From Brachypodius melanocephalos (lineage: Eukaryota > Chordata > Aves > Passeriformes > Pycnonotidae): 64,000 nucleotides of DNA. The DNA is taken from assembly GCA_013398615.1 (NCBI GenBank), contig VZSR01000478.1, positions 192,525-256,524 of the forward strand, in the 5' to 3' direction. This document shows, one piece after another, positions 24,261 through 38,164 of this stretch (the stretch's first letter is position 1; the number at the start of each line of letters is the position of its first letter). The position numbers and the translations under genes are program-made. The notes under the pieces are model-generated. The model ran no database searches. It saw only the letters and a list, made by a program, of their open reading frames with translations, and was not told the origin of the DNA.

Positions 24261-25772
24261 GACATTTGACAAAAGCTTTGTTTAAACAAGTTAGATGTGC
24301 ATCAGGCTAATAAATACAAACCCGGTCAGATTATTCCTGCTGAGCCGTTCTCTGGAGAACAGTGTCTCATTTGTGTATTTTCCACTAATCATCTCCAAAT
24401 CTTGCATGGGTGATATCAAGTTAGGGAAAGTGGATTTAGGATTACATATGGTACAGTCAGGGAAAAAGAGGCTCTGTTTTGACAACCAGCATAGCAATCT
24501 GGGAGACATGACTCCAGTTCTAAAAAATGTTTTCAGAAATGTGTTGCATAAACAAGTCATCATTTCCCTGGTGGAGTGGGGAAATGTTTTTCTAGATGTA
24601 CTTCTGTACAAACCTTCTGGAGCCGTTTTCCATAGCCTCGGTTAAAAGCACTGAGAAAGGTCAATCTGAATGGTCAGATGATGTCAGAGCACAGATTTGG
24701 GTTGTCAAGCAAGGATGTTGGGTCACGAGCTGATTTGTAAGTGATGGAGCTTGTGTACTGCAGGTTTTGGTAGGTGGGTGCTGTGACTGCAGCAGGGCAG
24801 CAGAAGAATAAAGAATCCTCGATGGCACCATCACTCACTCCTCTGCAGGTTCCTCGAGAGGGGAGGGGACACTTTGGGGATGGGAGGAGTGTAGGTTCAG
24901 CCGAGTTATAGGATCACACCCATTAAACCACGTTGACTTCATCCTGGCTGCTTGGGTGTGATGAGGGGTAGAGTTTGCCTCTGTCTGCATTAATCACACT
25001 GTGCAACCAGCGAGCTGGAATTGAGAGTAAGGGCTATAGGGGGATGGATAAATGAGATATTGGGGAAGGGCAGAGTTGGCTTTTATGGGGAAAATCATAG
25101 CTCACATTTACTGTAGGGGAGGACAAAGGAAATCTGTTCATTTTGATTGCTCTTGCTAAAGACTTGAGCTGAGTTGCCATCACATAAGAGGGAGGATCCT
25201 CTTGTGCATAAAAGTTTTTTAAAAGTAGGAAATCATGTCTAGGGATAAATAAATGATTTTTGTGTTGAAAAGACCCAGCAGCAAATCCTGGAGGAATCTG
25301 CTGCAGCCTCTTCAGGTTGAGATACTGATGAATGCCCAGGGAAAGCAAAAACCAGGAGCTGGTTATGCACAGCTACAGAAGAACCTGGTGGTGGTTAGAG
25401 ATGGACACCCCGGTGGCTTGAACTTGCTGTGGGGACAGTAAAAGGGTGGTGAATTTGGTCCAGGCAAGAGCAGCCCCCCTGAGGAGTGGGGCAGCCAAGA
25501 GGGATCAGCATGAGAGAGGAGGGAGAGGCAAAGATGGAGTCACTCTTGTTTATCCCTTCCTACTTAAGGATTAGGAAGCACATTGTGAAACTGGTAAGAG
25601 GCAGATAAAAACCCAGCTCCATAGTTTTGCCTTTTGTTGTAATCCCAAAGACAATTGAGCTGTGAGTCCCTGTAGGACTTTGGCAGTGTCCTTAGCAGAG
25701 CTGCACAGCTGTGAGTGAAACACTTCAAGGGTTGTGTTCATGGGAAGAGGCTGCCTCTGTGTGAGCTGCTTG

Positions 25773-26047
25773 TTCACAGATTCCCAGGATGGTTTGGGGT
25801 GGAAGGGACCTTCAAGCTCATCCCATCCCACCCCCTGACATGGGCAGGGACACCTTCTCAGGCTGCTCCAAGCCCCAGAGTCCAACCTGGCCTGGGACAC
25901 TGCCAGGGATCCAGGGGCAGCCACAGCTTCTCTGGGCACCCTGTGTCAGGGCCTCCCTACTCTCACAGAGAAGAATTCCTTCCCTATATCCCATCTAACC
26001 CTCTGGAAAGCCATTTCCTGTGTCCTGTCACTCCAGGCCCCTGTCAG
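25773..26047 (-). mobile_element. CR1 LINE 3' end
   Basis: Starts 'cacagattcccaggatggtt' and runs through 'gggatccaggggcagccaca' to 'cctgtgtcctgtcactcc'. The next CR1, 290 bp away, is inverted relative to it. Confidence 0.9.
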
Positions 26048-26334
26048 TTTTTAGTCTGAGATTTGGTGTCTGCTGCTCTCAAGTGTTTGTGCTTTTGTCA
26101 GTGTTCTATTGAGCATGACTTTTCCCTCCTTCCTCCTGTGCCTTTTTTCCCCAAGGTTGCTGTGATTTTGCTTGTTTACTGCCATCTGCTTCATGTTCTG
26201 CTGCTTCAGTTTTGGTGGTGCTCAGGTGTTGCCCCAGGACAGTCTCCTCTGTGGAATCCCAGTGGTGGCAATCCTGCACAGGCTGGCTCACTGCGTGCTT
26301 GGCTTTTATTTAGTGTTGCTACTGGAGCTGTGTC

Positions 26335-26557
26335 AGGCTGGAGAGCAGGAAAAGGTTCTTCCCCCAGAGGGTGCTGGGCACTGCCCAGGCTCTCCAGGGA
26401 ATGGGCACATTCCCAACCCTGCGAGAGCTCCTGGAGCCTTTGGACAGCACTGCCAGGGATGCCCAGGGTGGGATTGTTGGGATGTCTGAGCAGGGCCTGG
26501 GGGTGGCCTTTATGATCCTCGTGGGTCCCTTCCAGCTCAGGATATTCCATGATTCCC
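26335..26557 (+). mobile_element. CR1 LINE 3' end, second subfamily
   Basis: 'ggttcttcccccagagggtg', 'gccagggatgcccagggtgg', 'gatcctcgtgggtcccttcc' and 'atattccatgattcc'. The same subfamily recurs at 47429 and 60518. Confidence 0.8.
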
Positions 26558-29062
26558 TTTTGTTATCTACCAAGTAGTCACCAAGTTCCCCTTGCTAATT
26601 TTTTGCTGCTTTTTTAAGTTGCAGCCATTCTTACCTACCTGAAAAGCTAAAAGTCTTCTCAGCCTGCCCATAAAAGCCTTTTTTTTTTTTTTAAATCTGT
26701 ATTGTGACTTTCTTCTTACCATGTAGATCTGTTTCTATATTCTTTCAAAATGCTCTTTTTCTGCCACTTCATCTCTTTTAATTTATCCTTTGGCATTGAT
26801 TCTTCTTGTGCCAACAGCAGAAGCTGTCCCTTTTCATCTTTGATGCTTCTCAGGGAGGTTCCTCATCAATATTCATATTTGAATAAGAAAGGCTAATTCC
26901 TTGTTTGTGTCTGAAGTCAGGAAAGGCAGCCCAGGCTGTGGTTTTTGAAGGGTCTCATTTTGGTTACCTTGGACATCCTTGCTGGGATGTGGGTTTTCCC
27001 TCCTGCCTGTCTTGAGTGTGACTTGAACAGATTGAGACTTTACCACCAGATTTTCACTGAGTTCCATGTGGGATCACCTTTCCTGTGCTGGCACTGCCCT
27101 TCCCTTGAAGCAGGAGATGGGAGAAAAGAGTCCTCACCTCTGGCACTGCCCTGCTTTTGGACAGACCCCACAACATGAGGCATTTGCCAAACATGTCATC
27201 TCCAGTGCTTTCTTTTTCTTCCTGGATTCCACTACTGCTGTGTTGAGCTGATTTTCTGTGAGGATTTGGCCCTTAGGAAATGTTGTTTATTGCCTGGAAA
27301 AAAAAAAAGAAGAGATGTTGCTCCACTGCACTGCAGAGATGATAATTTCCTTTCCCAGTTTTATTGGAGCAGGGAGTAGTTGTACTACAGGGATGCTTTC
27401 ATTTTCTCTTTGTCTGCTTTTTATATTCCTTTCAAGCTCTTGGTGGGGTTGTCATTGCCTGTTGGAAAAGAGGCTGGCCCAGGCTTCCAGCGCCTCTTTT
27501 CTCTGAGGGATGTGTTAGGAAATGTGCATTTGATTGGAATGGAGTTGTGTTCCTGACAGTCCTCACTCCAAACATCCCTTGTTGATGTGCTCTGTGCTTC
27601 TCCCACGGCAGAGCTGTCTCAGGAGAGAGCTGTGGTTTTGTCTGTGGGATTTTATTTCTCCTACACTAACTGTGTGTGTCAGCTCCAGAAGCCAACCCAC
27701 TGGGAAAATACAGGGAATGGGAAGTTTCCCTTGTTAAGCATGTCATTTGTTTTCCCTTATATAAAGGCTACAGCCAAAATATCTGCGCTGTTTGGTTTTA
27801 GGATTTTATTTTGCGGGGTGGGGAGGGTTGGGATGTGTAGTCAGGGTTGCAGCTACATTATATTTAAGGGCAAACCAAATAATTTGGTGGGGTTAGATGT
27901 AAAACCTCGTGGATGAGATTGGGTTTGGGAATATATTATCCATCATTCCTTTTGTAGGAAGCAGGGAGTTATCCCTAAGGAGGTAACATCTCTGCACCCA
28001 CCTGAAAGCCATGTAGAGTGGCTGTAGATGAGTGAGACAGGGGGAATATTAACAGCAGCAATATTTTGGTTTCAACAAATTGAAAATTGAAGACAAACCC
28101 CCAATGCCGTGGTGGGAGCCAAGTGCTCTCCAATTGCCAAGCCCAGAATTGTGTTTTGGGAAAGGCTGGCTGGGGAGCTTGTGCAGCTCTGTGCATCCCT
28201 GGTCCTCCTTTTGTTTCCATGGCAGCACAAAGGATAACGCTGCTGCAGCTGCCAGCTGCTGCTGGAAGAGAGATTACAGCGTTGACCTAAATCTCTCTTT
28301 AATACAGTTCTCAGTGACAGGGAAGGGTTTTTCAGATGTCAGAGATACGGGAGGCTCTGCTGAGCCCGGGCTCGGATTCCTGATACTCTAAGCTCAGCCT
28401 GGTTCCCCTGTTTGTAATTAGGAATTGGGCATGGCCAGCGATAAATCTGTCCAATATCAAACATTCATGAGCTGGAGCTGGAAGAGCTCCTGGGCTTTTA
28501 TCTGTCCTGACAAGGCTGGCAGGGGATGGGAGGAGTCTGACACTGACAGCTCCTGAAATCCCTCTGCCTTTAGGGCTGTGATTGAATGGCTCCGTGGCAC
28601 TTTGGTGACTTCTCCTGCAGTGTGTGTGTGTTCATGCTGTTAGTGCAGTGTAAATACAGCATTGTGCAGGGCTGGGCTGGGATTCCCAAAGCCTGCCTGG
28701 AATTCCCACCCGGAGGAGGGCAGGGAGCTGCAGTGCTGCTTTTTGCCTAAACTGCCTGACAATTATAAATTACACATCTGCAGTTCAGGAAGGAAGAAAG
28801 GGACTGTTTGGAGCTGGGTGGTTGCAGCAGTAATTCCTAGCTGGCATACAGTGGAAAGCCATAAAATCCATGATTCTATCACTCTGAGCAGGGAGGAAAT
28901 AAAATCTTAAATCATCCTGGTTCTGCTGTGGGTGGGTTTCTAAAGGTTTTATTTGTTACTGCTTTGTAGTTATTGTTTGGTGTAATGGAACAGAGTGAAT
29001 AAGCAGAGAGGACCTGTATAAAAAACTGATTTTAAAACCCCAAACACAACAGATATAAAAAT

Positions 29063-29178
29063 TCATAGAATTCCAGGGTGATTTGTGTTGGAAGGGACCT
29101 TAAAGCCCAACCAGTTCCACCCCCTGCCGTGGGCAGGGACACCTCCCATTAGACCAGGTTGCTCAGAGCCCCATAAAA
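29063..29178 (-). mobile_element. CR1 LINE 3' end
   Basis: 'tcatagaattccaggg', 'gttggaagggaccttaaagc' and 'agaccaggttgctcagagcc'. Confidence 0.85.
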
Positions 29179-30684
29179 TACATAAAAAGAGCTTTTGAAA
29201 CATGACACAATCTTCCAAATGATATTTTATGCAAAGCTTAGAAACCAGCATGTCAGGATGGTTTTCTGCTATTTTCTGTTGGAACTGACTCAATGCTTTG
29301 ACTTAAAGTGTTGGGGGCTGGATTGGAGAGGATGTGCTGTGAGTTTACCCCTCCTAAAAATGCATGTTTTAGGAGGATCACAAGTCTCAACCCAAAAGCT
29401 GCACCTTTCCCCCTTTGCTAAGAAAATCAGCACACGAGCTTTGGGAAGTGCATCCTGAAAATGCTGCTTTGATACAGCTCCAGGAGAGAGATGTGTGGCC
29501 TTATCTGCATCCTTGTGGGCAAGTGGGAGCTTGTAGGAATATTTTCTGTACCCGTTCACTCTCAGGTTTTTGTTTCAAAGCAGAAGAAACTCTAAATATT
29601 GCTTGTAGTGCAGAAATTATTGAAGGGGAGAGCAGCGTGTGATGTGGCTGTTGGTACTTTTAACTTCATTCCCATGTTTTTGAGGGCTCCTGTTCTTAGC
29701 AAAAAGGATCTTTAGCTGAGAGTTTCCAGAGAAATCCCTTGGCTTTTCTACATTTTATTTATTTACAGCTTTTCCTCATTTAGAAGGACAGCAAAGTAAC
29801 GTTGGGATTGCCTGAGGGAAGCTCTTGCTAAGAAGCTTTCCAAGAATGGTGAAAGATTTAAGTCCTTTCATGTCATCCTGCAGAGATATCTGCCTGCCCT
29901 TCCCTCACCACTCCTTTTGGTCAGGTTGCCATTGGGTGTCCAGCTGGATCAGAGGAAGAGACAGCTCTGAGCTGCTCAGCTTTTTGCTAGTAAAGGGTGA
30001 GAGATTTGGGTGAAAAAAAGGGCAGAACAAGGTTAGTGGATCAAGGGCTGGGGGTGATCAGGCTTCCTGGGCTGGCCCAGCTCGGTGCTGTGTTAATATT
30101 GGGGCTGCCCAGGCTCTCCTAGAATAACAGACAGACAAACTGCACTGACTGGTGGGGATTTCTTCCTCAGGATGGACTCAAAGGTGCTATAAATCTAATT
30201 GGCCCCAGGTAGAACCATTTCCTCAGAGGTGCCATCAGCTGCCTTGCTGCTGTTGCCCATGGCAGTAAATGGAGTTAATTTAGGAGAGAGTTTCCAGTGT
30301 AAAAAACTCAAGGATGGGATGAGCCAGAGTGCTGGGCTCTGAACAGCCAGGCCCTTGCTGTGCTTATTGCTGGAATGGCTGGGAAACATTCCTGCTTTTC
30401 ATGACTTCCCTCCCCTCTTCTGAATCATGGATGCTGGGATTGGCCTTGACCCTGTGTTTTCTCATTAATGTTATTTTGCTAATATTTATTTACATTCTAG
30501 TGGTCATTCCTGGGTTTGAAGAAGTAGATTTTCCTGTTGGAAAATTCTAAGCAGGGCTTTTAAATACAGAGTGGCTGAACAGTCAGCCCTTGGAATCAGC
30601 TGCTGTCCTGTGCCATGGAGAGCGTGGACCTGGGCACAAGTGGCCATCAGACCCCAGGATCTCACCTCAGCAGGTGCTGCTCCT

Positions 30685-30795
30685 TCCCTGGAAGTGTCCA
30701 GGGCCAGTTGGGACGGGGCTTGGAGCAACCTGAGGTGCCCATGGTGGAGTGGATGAGCCTTAAGGTTGTTTCCAACCCAAACCATTCTGGGACTC
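30685..30795 (+). mobile_element. CR1 LINE 3' end
   Basis: 'ccctggaagtgtccagggcc', 'gcttggagcaacctgagg' and a terminal 'aaaccattctgggactc'. It pairs in inverted orientation with the copy beyond exon 2. Confidence 0.8.
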
Positions 30796-33700
30796 GTGCT
30801 GGAACCAAAGGCTCCATCTCATTCCTAATACTGACATTAAGAAGGTTCCTCTGGGTGGGGCTGAGTTACCAAACTGAGGTTTTACAACAGCCGAGGATCC
30901 TCTTGGAGTGTAGTGATAGAAATTAAAAAACAGAAGAATTGAGGAAAAAGAATGAAGACGTCTGTGGTGCAGAGTAAACTTTGTGAAGGAAGTGCAGCTT
31001 AAATGATCTCGGTGCGCGTTTTGAAACAGCACGAGTGACACCATGAATATTTGAAGGTTTTGATCAGTGATGCAGAAATGAAAGGAGCAGCACATGCAAC
31101 TGCCATTAATTATGGACAGAAGTAATTCTTTGCATGTGTGGAGCCTGTAGTGGGACGTGAAGGTTGAGTTCAGTGGAATTCCAGAGCTGGGCAGTAATGC
31201 AAACAAGACCCCAGTCGATCGACTTCATACATGTGGTTCTATTTATTATGCAAATCTCTTCCAATGTGTTTAAATCAACATGTGGTGGAGGGGGGTTACA
31301 GCTCCAGCAGAGGATTTTTGTGGGCTGCACAATTTGGGCTCTGCATGCTCCAGTTGGATGGATCCAGTGTTTCATGCTGTAGCTGTAAGTTAGTTTCCTT
31401 TATTGAGGAAAATAATCCCCAAACCTGTTTGTGATGTTCTATCTGCGAGTATTTGACCTCTTCACCTTAACTTCTGTGGATCTTGGAATAAATCAGTCTT
31501 TCCTGAGGCATTCCTAGAAGCTGGATTGGGTAGAGGGTGCTTCCACGTCCATCCCAGTGATGGCACACAAACCTCACACTGCTGAGGAGACTAGCTGCTG
31601 GTTTGTGCCACGTTCTGTGTTCAGCTGTGCTAATTTCTTCTATATATGCCAGTGTGAAGGAATCTCATAGATCTCCTAACAGAAATGAGGTGGGTTTATT
31701 TTTTTAAAGGTCACTGGAAGACCTTATGTAAATTAATTGCAAATTGAGGAAAATAGAAGTGGGAGATTTTAGTTTAAATTATTTGGGTTGAGGTCAAGGT
31801 CTTTGGTGGTTTGTTGTGTTTTTTTTGGTTGGTTGGTTTTTTTAACAGGTATGTTTTAGCAATAAAATGGAATTTCAACCATTTGCAAGTATTTTGGACA
31901 CTTAAAACCTGTCTGGGGGCAGGAACCAAGAGCTTAGCAAGGAATGGAAAGGTAGCTTTGTCAGGAAGTCTGGCACCTTGTCAAGTGAATTTTATTTTGT
32001 TTCTTAAATTGCTAATCAGGATTAAAATGCATCTGTTGCCCATACTGAGGCTCCTTGAGACCTGATACAGTTTTGGAAGGTCCTGGTGTGGGGTTTTGGT
32101 GCATTTTGATGAAGGAAGGACCAAATAGGAGGAATAAATCCACGTCCTCGGGCTGGGTCATCCTTCCTTTCTGCACCTGCCCACCTTCTGCTTTGTCTTT
32201 TGGCCTCTGTGGTTCTTGGAACTTTAGCTTTCATTGCCCCCCTGATTTGTCCTTTTGGAAAGCACAGGTCTTCCAAAATAATATTTTTATTATAGACAGA
32301 AGTGACAGGATTTGTGATGTTCTTGCTACCCTTGTGCAGCTGCCCTTTCTTTGGCTTGGCAGATTTTTTTTGCAGTTCTCCAAGTCAGCAGCAGTGATTT
32401 GCTCACTCACCTTTTTTTAATCTTCAATGGTGATAAAATCCAGTGGTTCTCTTTTATGGAAGCTTGTTGGCGTTACTAGGGAGCTCTCCCAGTTTGTTTA
32501 GCAGAGCTAAACCTCCAGGAGTCAGGGATAATAGCTGCCTGAGACTGATGGTTTTCCTTGACTCCTGAGAGTCTGGAGGTGAGCTAAAACCTCCTCATCT
32601 CACTGAGCCTTGGCTGCTCCCAAATCCACAGCAGCTCAGAGCAAACCACGAGAGTTGATAGTTTCCTGGTAGGGCTGTGAAATTTTTCCCAATACCCAAT
32701 CTAAAGCTCCCCATTCCATTGCTCCTGGTCTGGGAGAACATTCCTTCCCATAGGAAGGTAGGAAAACATCCTCCACCAAGCTGTGGTCCCTTTGGAATGC
32801 CTTAATCAAGAGCAGGTCTTGCATGCAGTGTTCCCAAATGGGAATTGCTTGGTTTGTCTCCATCTGAAGTTACTGTCACCTGGGTGTGGTACAGAAAGGT
32901 CTTCCTGGGGCTTTGGATCCAGGGGACTTCGTGGAACAGGAGCTGTGTGACCACAGTGTCTGCTCTTGCACCGGGAATGCCAAATTTTAACCCGAGTCCT
33001 CAGAGCATTTCACTCTGAGCCTCTGCTTTTCCTTCTCCTGGCAGTGGGCGTGTGGGAGGCAGCTCATACCTGGGCCAAAATGCTGATTATTTGCCATGTG
33101 TTTGCATGCAGATCCACACTGGGTTTATCCACGGCTGAACTACAAAGGGATATGTTACACGCAGGAGGAGGTTTCCTAATTCCCAGCTAATAGGTCTTTT
33201 TGGGATACTGAGGCAAAAGCCATGTATTTAATAGAGATCCACTGGAAAATACCAGTCTGCTTTGTGATTGGTTTGGGGTGGGTGCTGGGAAGGCCTGGAG
33301 GGTTTCTGAGCTTACTGAGGGTTGCATCTGGAGCAGGAAATTGCCTCCAATTTCTTGACTCTCCAGATCAAAAACTCAACTGGAACAGCCTTCTCCTCCT
33401 GCTGGTGGGTGTACTGGAGGGGAAGCAGCGGCTTGCTTAAAAACAACGTGGTCAGGTGTAACCTTCCAGCTGTTATTTCCTGTGGTTTCAGAAATTGATA
33501 GGAACACCGGGAATCTCAGTGCTGCCTCATTTCCATGGAGCTGGAGCTGATCTGCTCAGTAGGAGCATCCTGTGCAGCACAGACATTCTGCTGGTTTGCA
33601 GGGGTTAAATCAGGATCCACACTGGATTTGTAACAGGAACATCACTGTCTGTTTGCTTCCAGCTGACCAGACCTTTATGGAAGGAATGAAATTGTGAAAG

Positions 33701-34460
33701 CTTTTAAATACAGAAAAATAGAGCCTTATTTCTGTTCTTTGGTGTGGAATTGTCGGGGAGACTGGAGCCAAGTGCAGCCCAAAGAACTTAATTTCTGTTG
33801 GGAGCAGTGATAAACTTGCTTTTCTTCAAGAAATCAACCCCTGCCCCAAGCAATTTGTAATTAATTTTGTAGTAAGTGGCTCTGTGGTTTATTTCTGCCT
33901 AGATTATGCTACTGAGAAAAATAGCATGTTTGAGGAATGAAGAGAGCAGGGCTGTTCCCACTGACTCTGGTTGCTGCAGTTGCTGACATGAAGTGTGAAG
34001 TGCAGTAGAAAATGACATGTTTCAGAACCAGCAAATTTCCTTATTTACCTGGGTGGAGAAGTTACTGCAGATGGTGGCAGCTGCAGTTGATGACATTTAG
34101 TGAGACAAATCCAAGGCTTTTCCTGTAGGGAAGGAATGGGTTGGTGTGGGTGGGAAATGCTTTACCCAGGTCCATACTGGAAGAGCCTTTGCATAGCTCC
34201 AGAGGCCTGCAGTTAGTTTGAGCTTGCTGGTGGTGTGGGAGCACTTGCTGCTGGGAGCAGCTCAGTGCAGAATGGGAATTTCTGGAATCTTGGATACCAT
34301 TTCCCCAAACCCCTGGGTTTTGTCATGTTGGACCGTCAGCCTCCCAAGAAGCAGGCGTGGCCCTTCGGTCTCGCGTTCCCGAAGCCGTGGTGTGAAATTG
34401 TGTGCAGCAGAGCATGAAATGTCATTTTCCTGATGTTGGGAATGTTCTCTTCTTCCACAG

Positions 34461-34519
34461 ATGCCTTTGTAAATAGCCAGGAATGGACACTGAGCCGATC
34501 TGTACCGGAGCTGAAAGTG
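34461..34519 (+). CDS. AGAP1: AGAP1 coding exon 2: linker before the GTPase-like domain
   Basis: Preceded by a pyrimidine-rich tract ending tcttccacag and followed by the strong donor GTG|GTGAGT. It enters in phase 1 and leaves in phase 0, completing Asp348 and encoding residues 349-367: AFVNSQEWTLSRSVPELKV. This segment is nearly invariant in the AGAP family and leads directly into the first beta strand of the GTPase-like domain. Joined to exon 1 it reads ...SPHK-D-AFVNSQ; in the usual short AGAP1 form the same Asp follows a different N-terminus (from memory ...HVIAIED). At 59 nt it is too short to be noticed without homology. A CR1 copy lies about 140 bp downstream. Confidence 0.95.
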
Positions 34520-34662
34520 GTGAGTTCATGTTTGCTCCTGTCTTGGAAAACATCCTGGAAACGTCACACACAAGTGGGGATCTTCCACGCTTCATTGGTT
34601 GGCAAAAATTGTACAAAGCAGGTTTAATAAGTATAGAATTTTTCCTCCACATATCTATTATA

Positions 34663-34790
34663 GACTCACAGATTGGGAGGTACCTCAAAGCCCACCTCAT
34701 TCCACCCTTTCCCAAGGGCAGGGACACTTTGCACTATCCCAGCTTGCTCCAAGCCCCCTCCAACCTGACACTGAACACTTCCAGGGTCGA
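34663..34790 (-). mobile_element. CR1 LINE 3' end
   Basis: 'actcacagattgggaggtac', 'gggcagggacactttgcact' and 'ctgaacacttccagggt', within 150 bp of exon 2. Confidence 0.8.
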
Positions 34791-36195
34791 GGCTGTCTTT
34801 ATGAAGATGATGTATATTCAATATTTATTTTAATTGTGCTTCAAAGACCTCTCAGAATTCTACTGCTGTTTGAATTTGTTCTGCTCCAAGAAGCAGCTTC
34901 CAAGGGGGATCTTCTCAGCAGGGAAGTCTGATGAGGGCAGTGGAAGTTAGCAGCTGCCATGACTCATTTTATCTCCCCACAATAAGTTTCCATGATTTCT
35001 TAAAGGACCAAATGTCTGTTCTCCCTCTCTTTGAAGAATTGAAACCTTTCCCAAATGTGTGTTGAGAATAGTGTTTTATAGAGGTGAGAGAATCTGCAAG
35101 GCCACCCTTCATAAATGCATTTAGAGAAGCATTTTACTGGGAGCAGCATCCTCACAGCTACAGTTCTGTTTTGATTTTAGCAGTGCTCAAGGTGAGAACA
35201 ACAAAAATCTGGCAGTCAGTGGATGTAATTCACTTATACATGAAGGGTCACCAGGCTTTGTTAAACAGATTGGTGTCATTTGGAAGAGCCCAAATACCTC
35301 ACACAGTGAAAAGCCAGGAGTTCAGGACTGGAAGGGGTCCAGCACTGTTAACTGCCTTATACTGGGTTTCCTTTCACATCCCTTCCACTTCCCTGAGCCC
35401 TGCTAATTCACAGCACCCACCAAGAAAACTGGGAATTGCAGGTGAGACCAGAGCTGCAGGTTGTAATTTCAGAGCACAAGCGATTCCCAAGCCCCAGGGG
35501 ATGGTCTCAGGGTACATCTTTCTCTTGTGAGTGCTTACCTTGGGTGTGTGGCCCCTGTGTTGTCTGAAACAGGGTGGGAAAGCAGATTACAGCTGCTGCA
35601 GAGAATTGGTTTGCAGTGGTCAGCGTGCCATGAGAAGGCTGGCCAAGGGTAAAAGCAGAAACTTGTGCTGTTACAAAAATAATAATTTGATTATAGCACT
35701 GCAAATGATGGGAGCCAGCAGCACCAGCTGTGCCTGTGGACTTGTGCTCCAGCAGGAAGAGTAAATTAGGAAGGCCAGCTGGAATCTGCTCTGCCTTTCC
35801 TGCACATCTGCCCTTGGGGAGGGGTCAGGGCCAGGAGTCACCTCTGTGTCATTGCCTTGCTTCAGCCTCATCCTGGGTGCTCCTTGGGGCTCAGGAACAT
35901 CAGATCTATGGTAAATAAAGGGAGGGATTGTCCTGGACAGGCTGGGAGCTCCTTACATTGAGGAGGTTGGTTGATAATTATTTTTGATTTACTGCTAGAG
36001 TGGTTGTTGTTGTACCCTTTGGGCTCTGCAGAATTTTAAAGGGAACAGAAACTGGCTCTGGGAGAGCAGAGAAAGCCTCCAGGGCTGCCATAAAGGAAGG
36101 AGGCGTTTTGCAGTGTGCATTTGAGGGAAGAACACCAGTCTTGGCCTCCTTTTTTTAGCAACACCAAGCTTGGTTTGTTTCCAGTGCTCAGGAGG

Positions 36196-36326
36196 ATAGT
36201 CAAGGCCACCTTGGAGGGGCTTTAGAGCACCCTGGGACAAGGGAAGGTGTCCCTGCCCATGGCAGGGTGTGGAACTGGGTGAGCTTTAAAGTCCCTTCCA
36301 ACCCAAACCAATCAGACATTCTATAA
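36196..36326 (+). mobile_element. CR1 LINE 3' end
   Basis: 'caaggccaccttggaggggc', 'aaggtgtccctgcccatggc' and 'cccttccaacccaaaccaat'. Confidence 0.85.
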
Positions 36327-38164
36327 CTGGTTCCTGCTGATCCATTATTTGAGTCTTACTTATGGATTTTGATGCTTTTATTGTGGTCAAGAGCGTGGTG
36401 AGACCAGTACCTTTGGTGTTTCTGGGTCCTGTTTATTCAAATATTAGATAAGGATGTACTAGGCAGAATAAACATGAGATATTTCTGGATAAAATCACCA
36501 AATTTCTTGCAAAAAAATATGGAAAGTGCAGTCAGGCTCCTCTCCTGGACAGCTTTAGAATGCCAAATGCCATCAATACAGTTTATGATTTTTCCCAACA
36601 GGCTTTAGGAGGAGTGGGCAAAGTGGCTTGGGTTTGTTTTACAGCATGTCTGGCACATGGAAATAAATGATTCAGTGTTGCACAAGTCATAACTGAAAAG
36701 AGCAGTGGGTTGTAGCTGAATTTTCTCCTCCCTGAGCTGGGTTAGGGTGGTATTTTTGTTCCCTAACGTGCTTGTCATAACTTGGTGCATTTCAGACATA
36801 TCCATAAATAAATGGAGATGGCTTGGATTGTTTGTGTATGAAACAGGGGAGAGGGGAATATGACTGCTGTGAAAACAGGCTGGCATTTTTGTCATACTGT
36901 GGGGGATCAGCCTTAAAGCAAATACTAATGCTGATGAAAAGAGAAAATATCAGAAGTCAGACTTTTTTATCCCCCAGTGAAGAATTTATTGCTCCTAGTT
37001 TATAGGAATGTGTCAGGGAACCTGAAGTGCTGTCAAATGGTGTTACCTGGCATGACCTTCGGGATATTTTCAAAAATTAAAATATAAAATTGCACTCTTG
37101 AATCACTTGATGCCTTTCCAATGTTGGGGGTCTCTGCATAGAATAAGGCATCCCACCATGGGATGTTGACTCTGACTGGACCCCCAAGTTGACGTTTTCC
37201 TGTTGTCCCTGGCAGTTACAGTTTTGGCACAAGTGTAATAGAAAACAACATTAGTTTCCATCCACACGAGGCTAATCACTTGTAAGTGAAGTTTTCACTG
37301 GAAAACTCTGTCTTGGCCAAATGTGAAGATCATTAAAAACACAGTTCAGCTTTCACACACTAACTTAACTATTTTTCAGTGATGGTGAATCCCGAATAGG
37401 AGGGATTCTGTACATTGTTGTAGGCAAAAAGAAGTGGGCAGGAGCTTCTCCTTGGGAATCTTTGTATGGAAGGGGAGATGGTGTCCATTTGGTGGCGAGG
37501 AGAGGTGCCAAGGCTGGGCTGGTTACTCACAGGCTTCCCTCAGCTCTCAATGGCTTTGTGCTGGGAGTGGGAGTAGACAAATGTGCTGCACTTCATGGGC
37601 ATATTCTAGAGGGAAAAGTCATTAATTCGAGAGGTTGCTTTGTGTTCTGGGGGTAAGGGACACACGTGAGAGGCGTCATTTTCTTCCCGTGACTCAGCCC
37701 AGGATCCCTCCCCTGCTGCCCACGCTGAGGGATCAGCCCAAGGCAGGGGGGAGTTTGGTGTGTTTGGGGTGCCAGCACACGTGGCTGGGTCCTGCCAAGC
37801 CATTTTTGCTAAGGAGGGGAGTTTTTGCCAGTTAGGATGAAGAAGATGGGGTAGAGAATGTGCAGGGACGTGCAGCTCCCTGCTGCTGCCTCGATCCCTT
37901 TGGCAACCTCGGGATGATCAGCAGAGTTCATCTTCTCCCCAGGGACCTTCTGTTCTGAACCTCTGGTGAGGGTCAAGTAAACAGGAGAGAACAGAGCAGC
38001 CTGGGCTTGCTTCAAAGGGGGAAAGAAGTTTCCATCACCTCCCTGCCCCAAGAAGAAGGAGCGTGATGTCCTCAGCTCTGTGCCCCCTTTAAAGCCCCAA
38101 ATCCCAAATACCCTCGGGGCTTTTGGCATTTGAGCACCTCCAGGAAGAAAACTCCAGTGGGGTT

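Larger units (their letters stand above)
5202..34460 (+). other. AGAP1 intron 1 (29,259 bp)
   Basis: Lies between the phase-1 donor of exon 1 and the phase-1 acceptor of exon 2. It holds about a dozen CR1 fragments, a (TA)21 tract at 14771, an AT-rich stretch near 17270-17345 and homopolymers at 24244 (T17) and 26679 (T14). The usual short AGAP1 N-terminus was not found in it. Stretches at about 5820-6350 and 24260-24660 lack repeat features and read like conserved noncoding DNA by eye. The remainder shows nothing recognisable. Confidence 0.85.
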
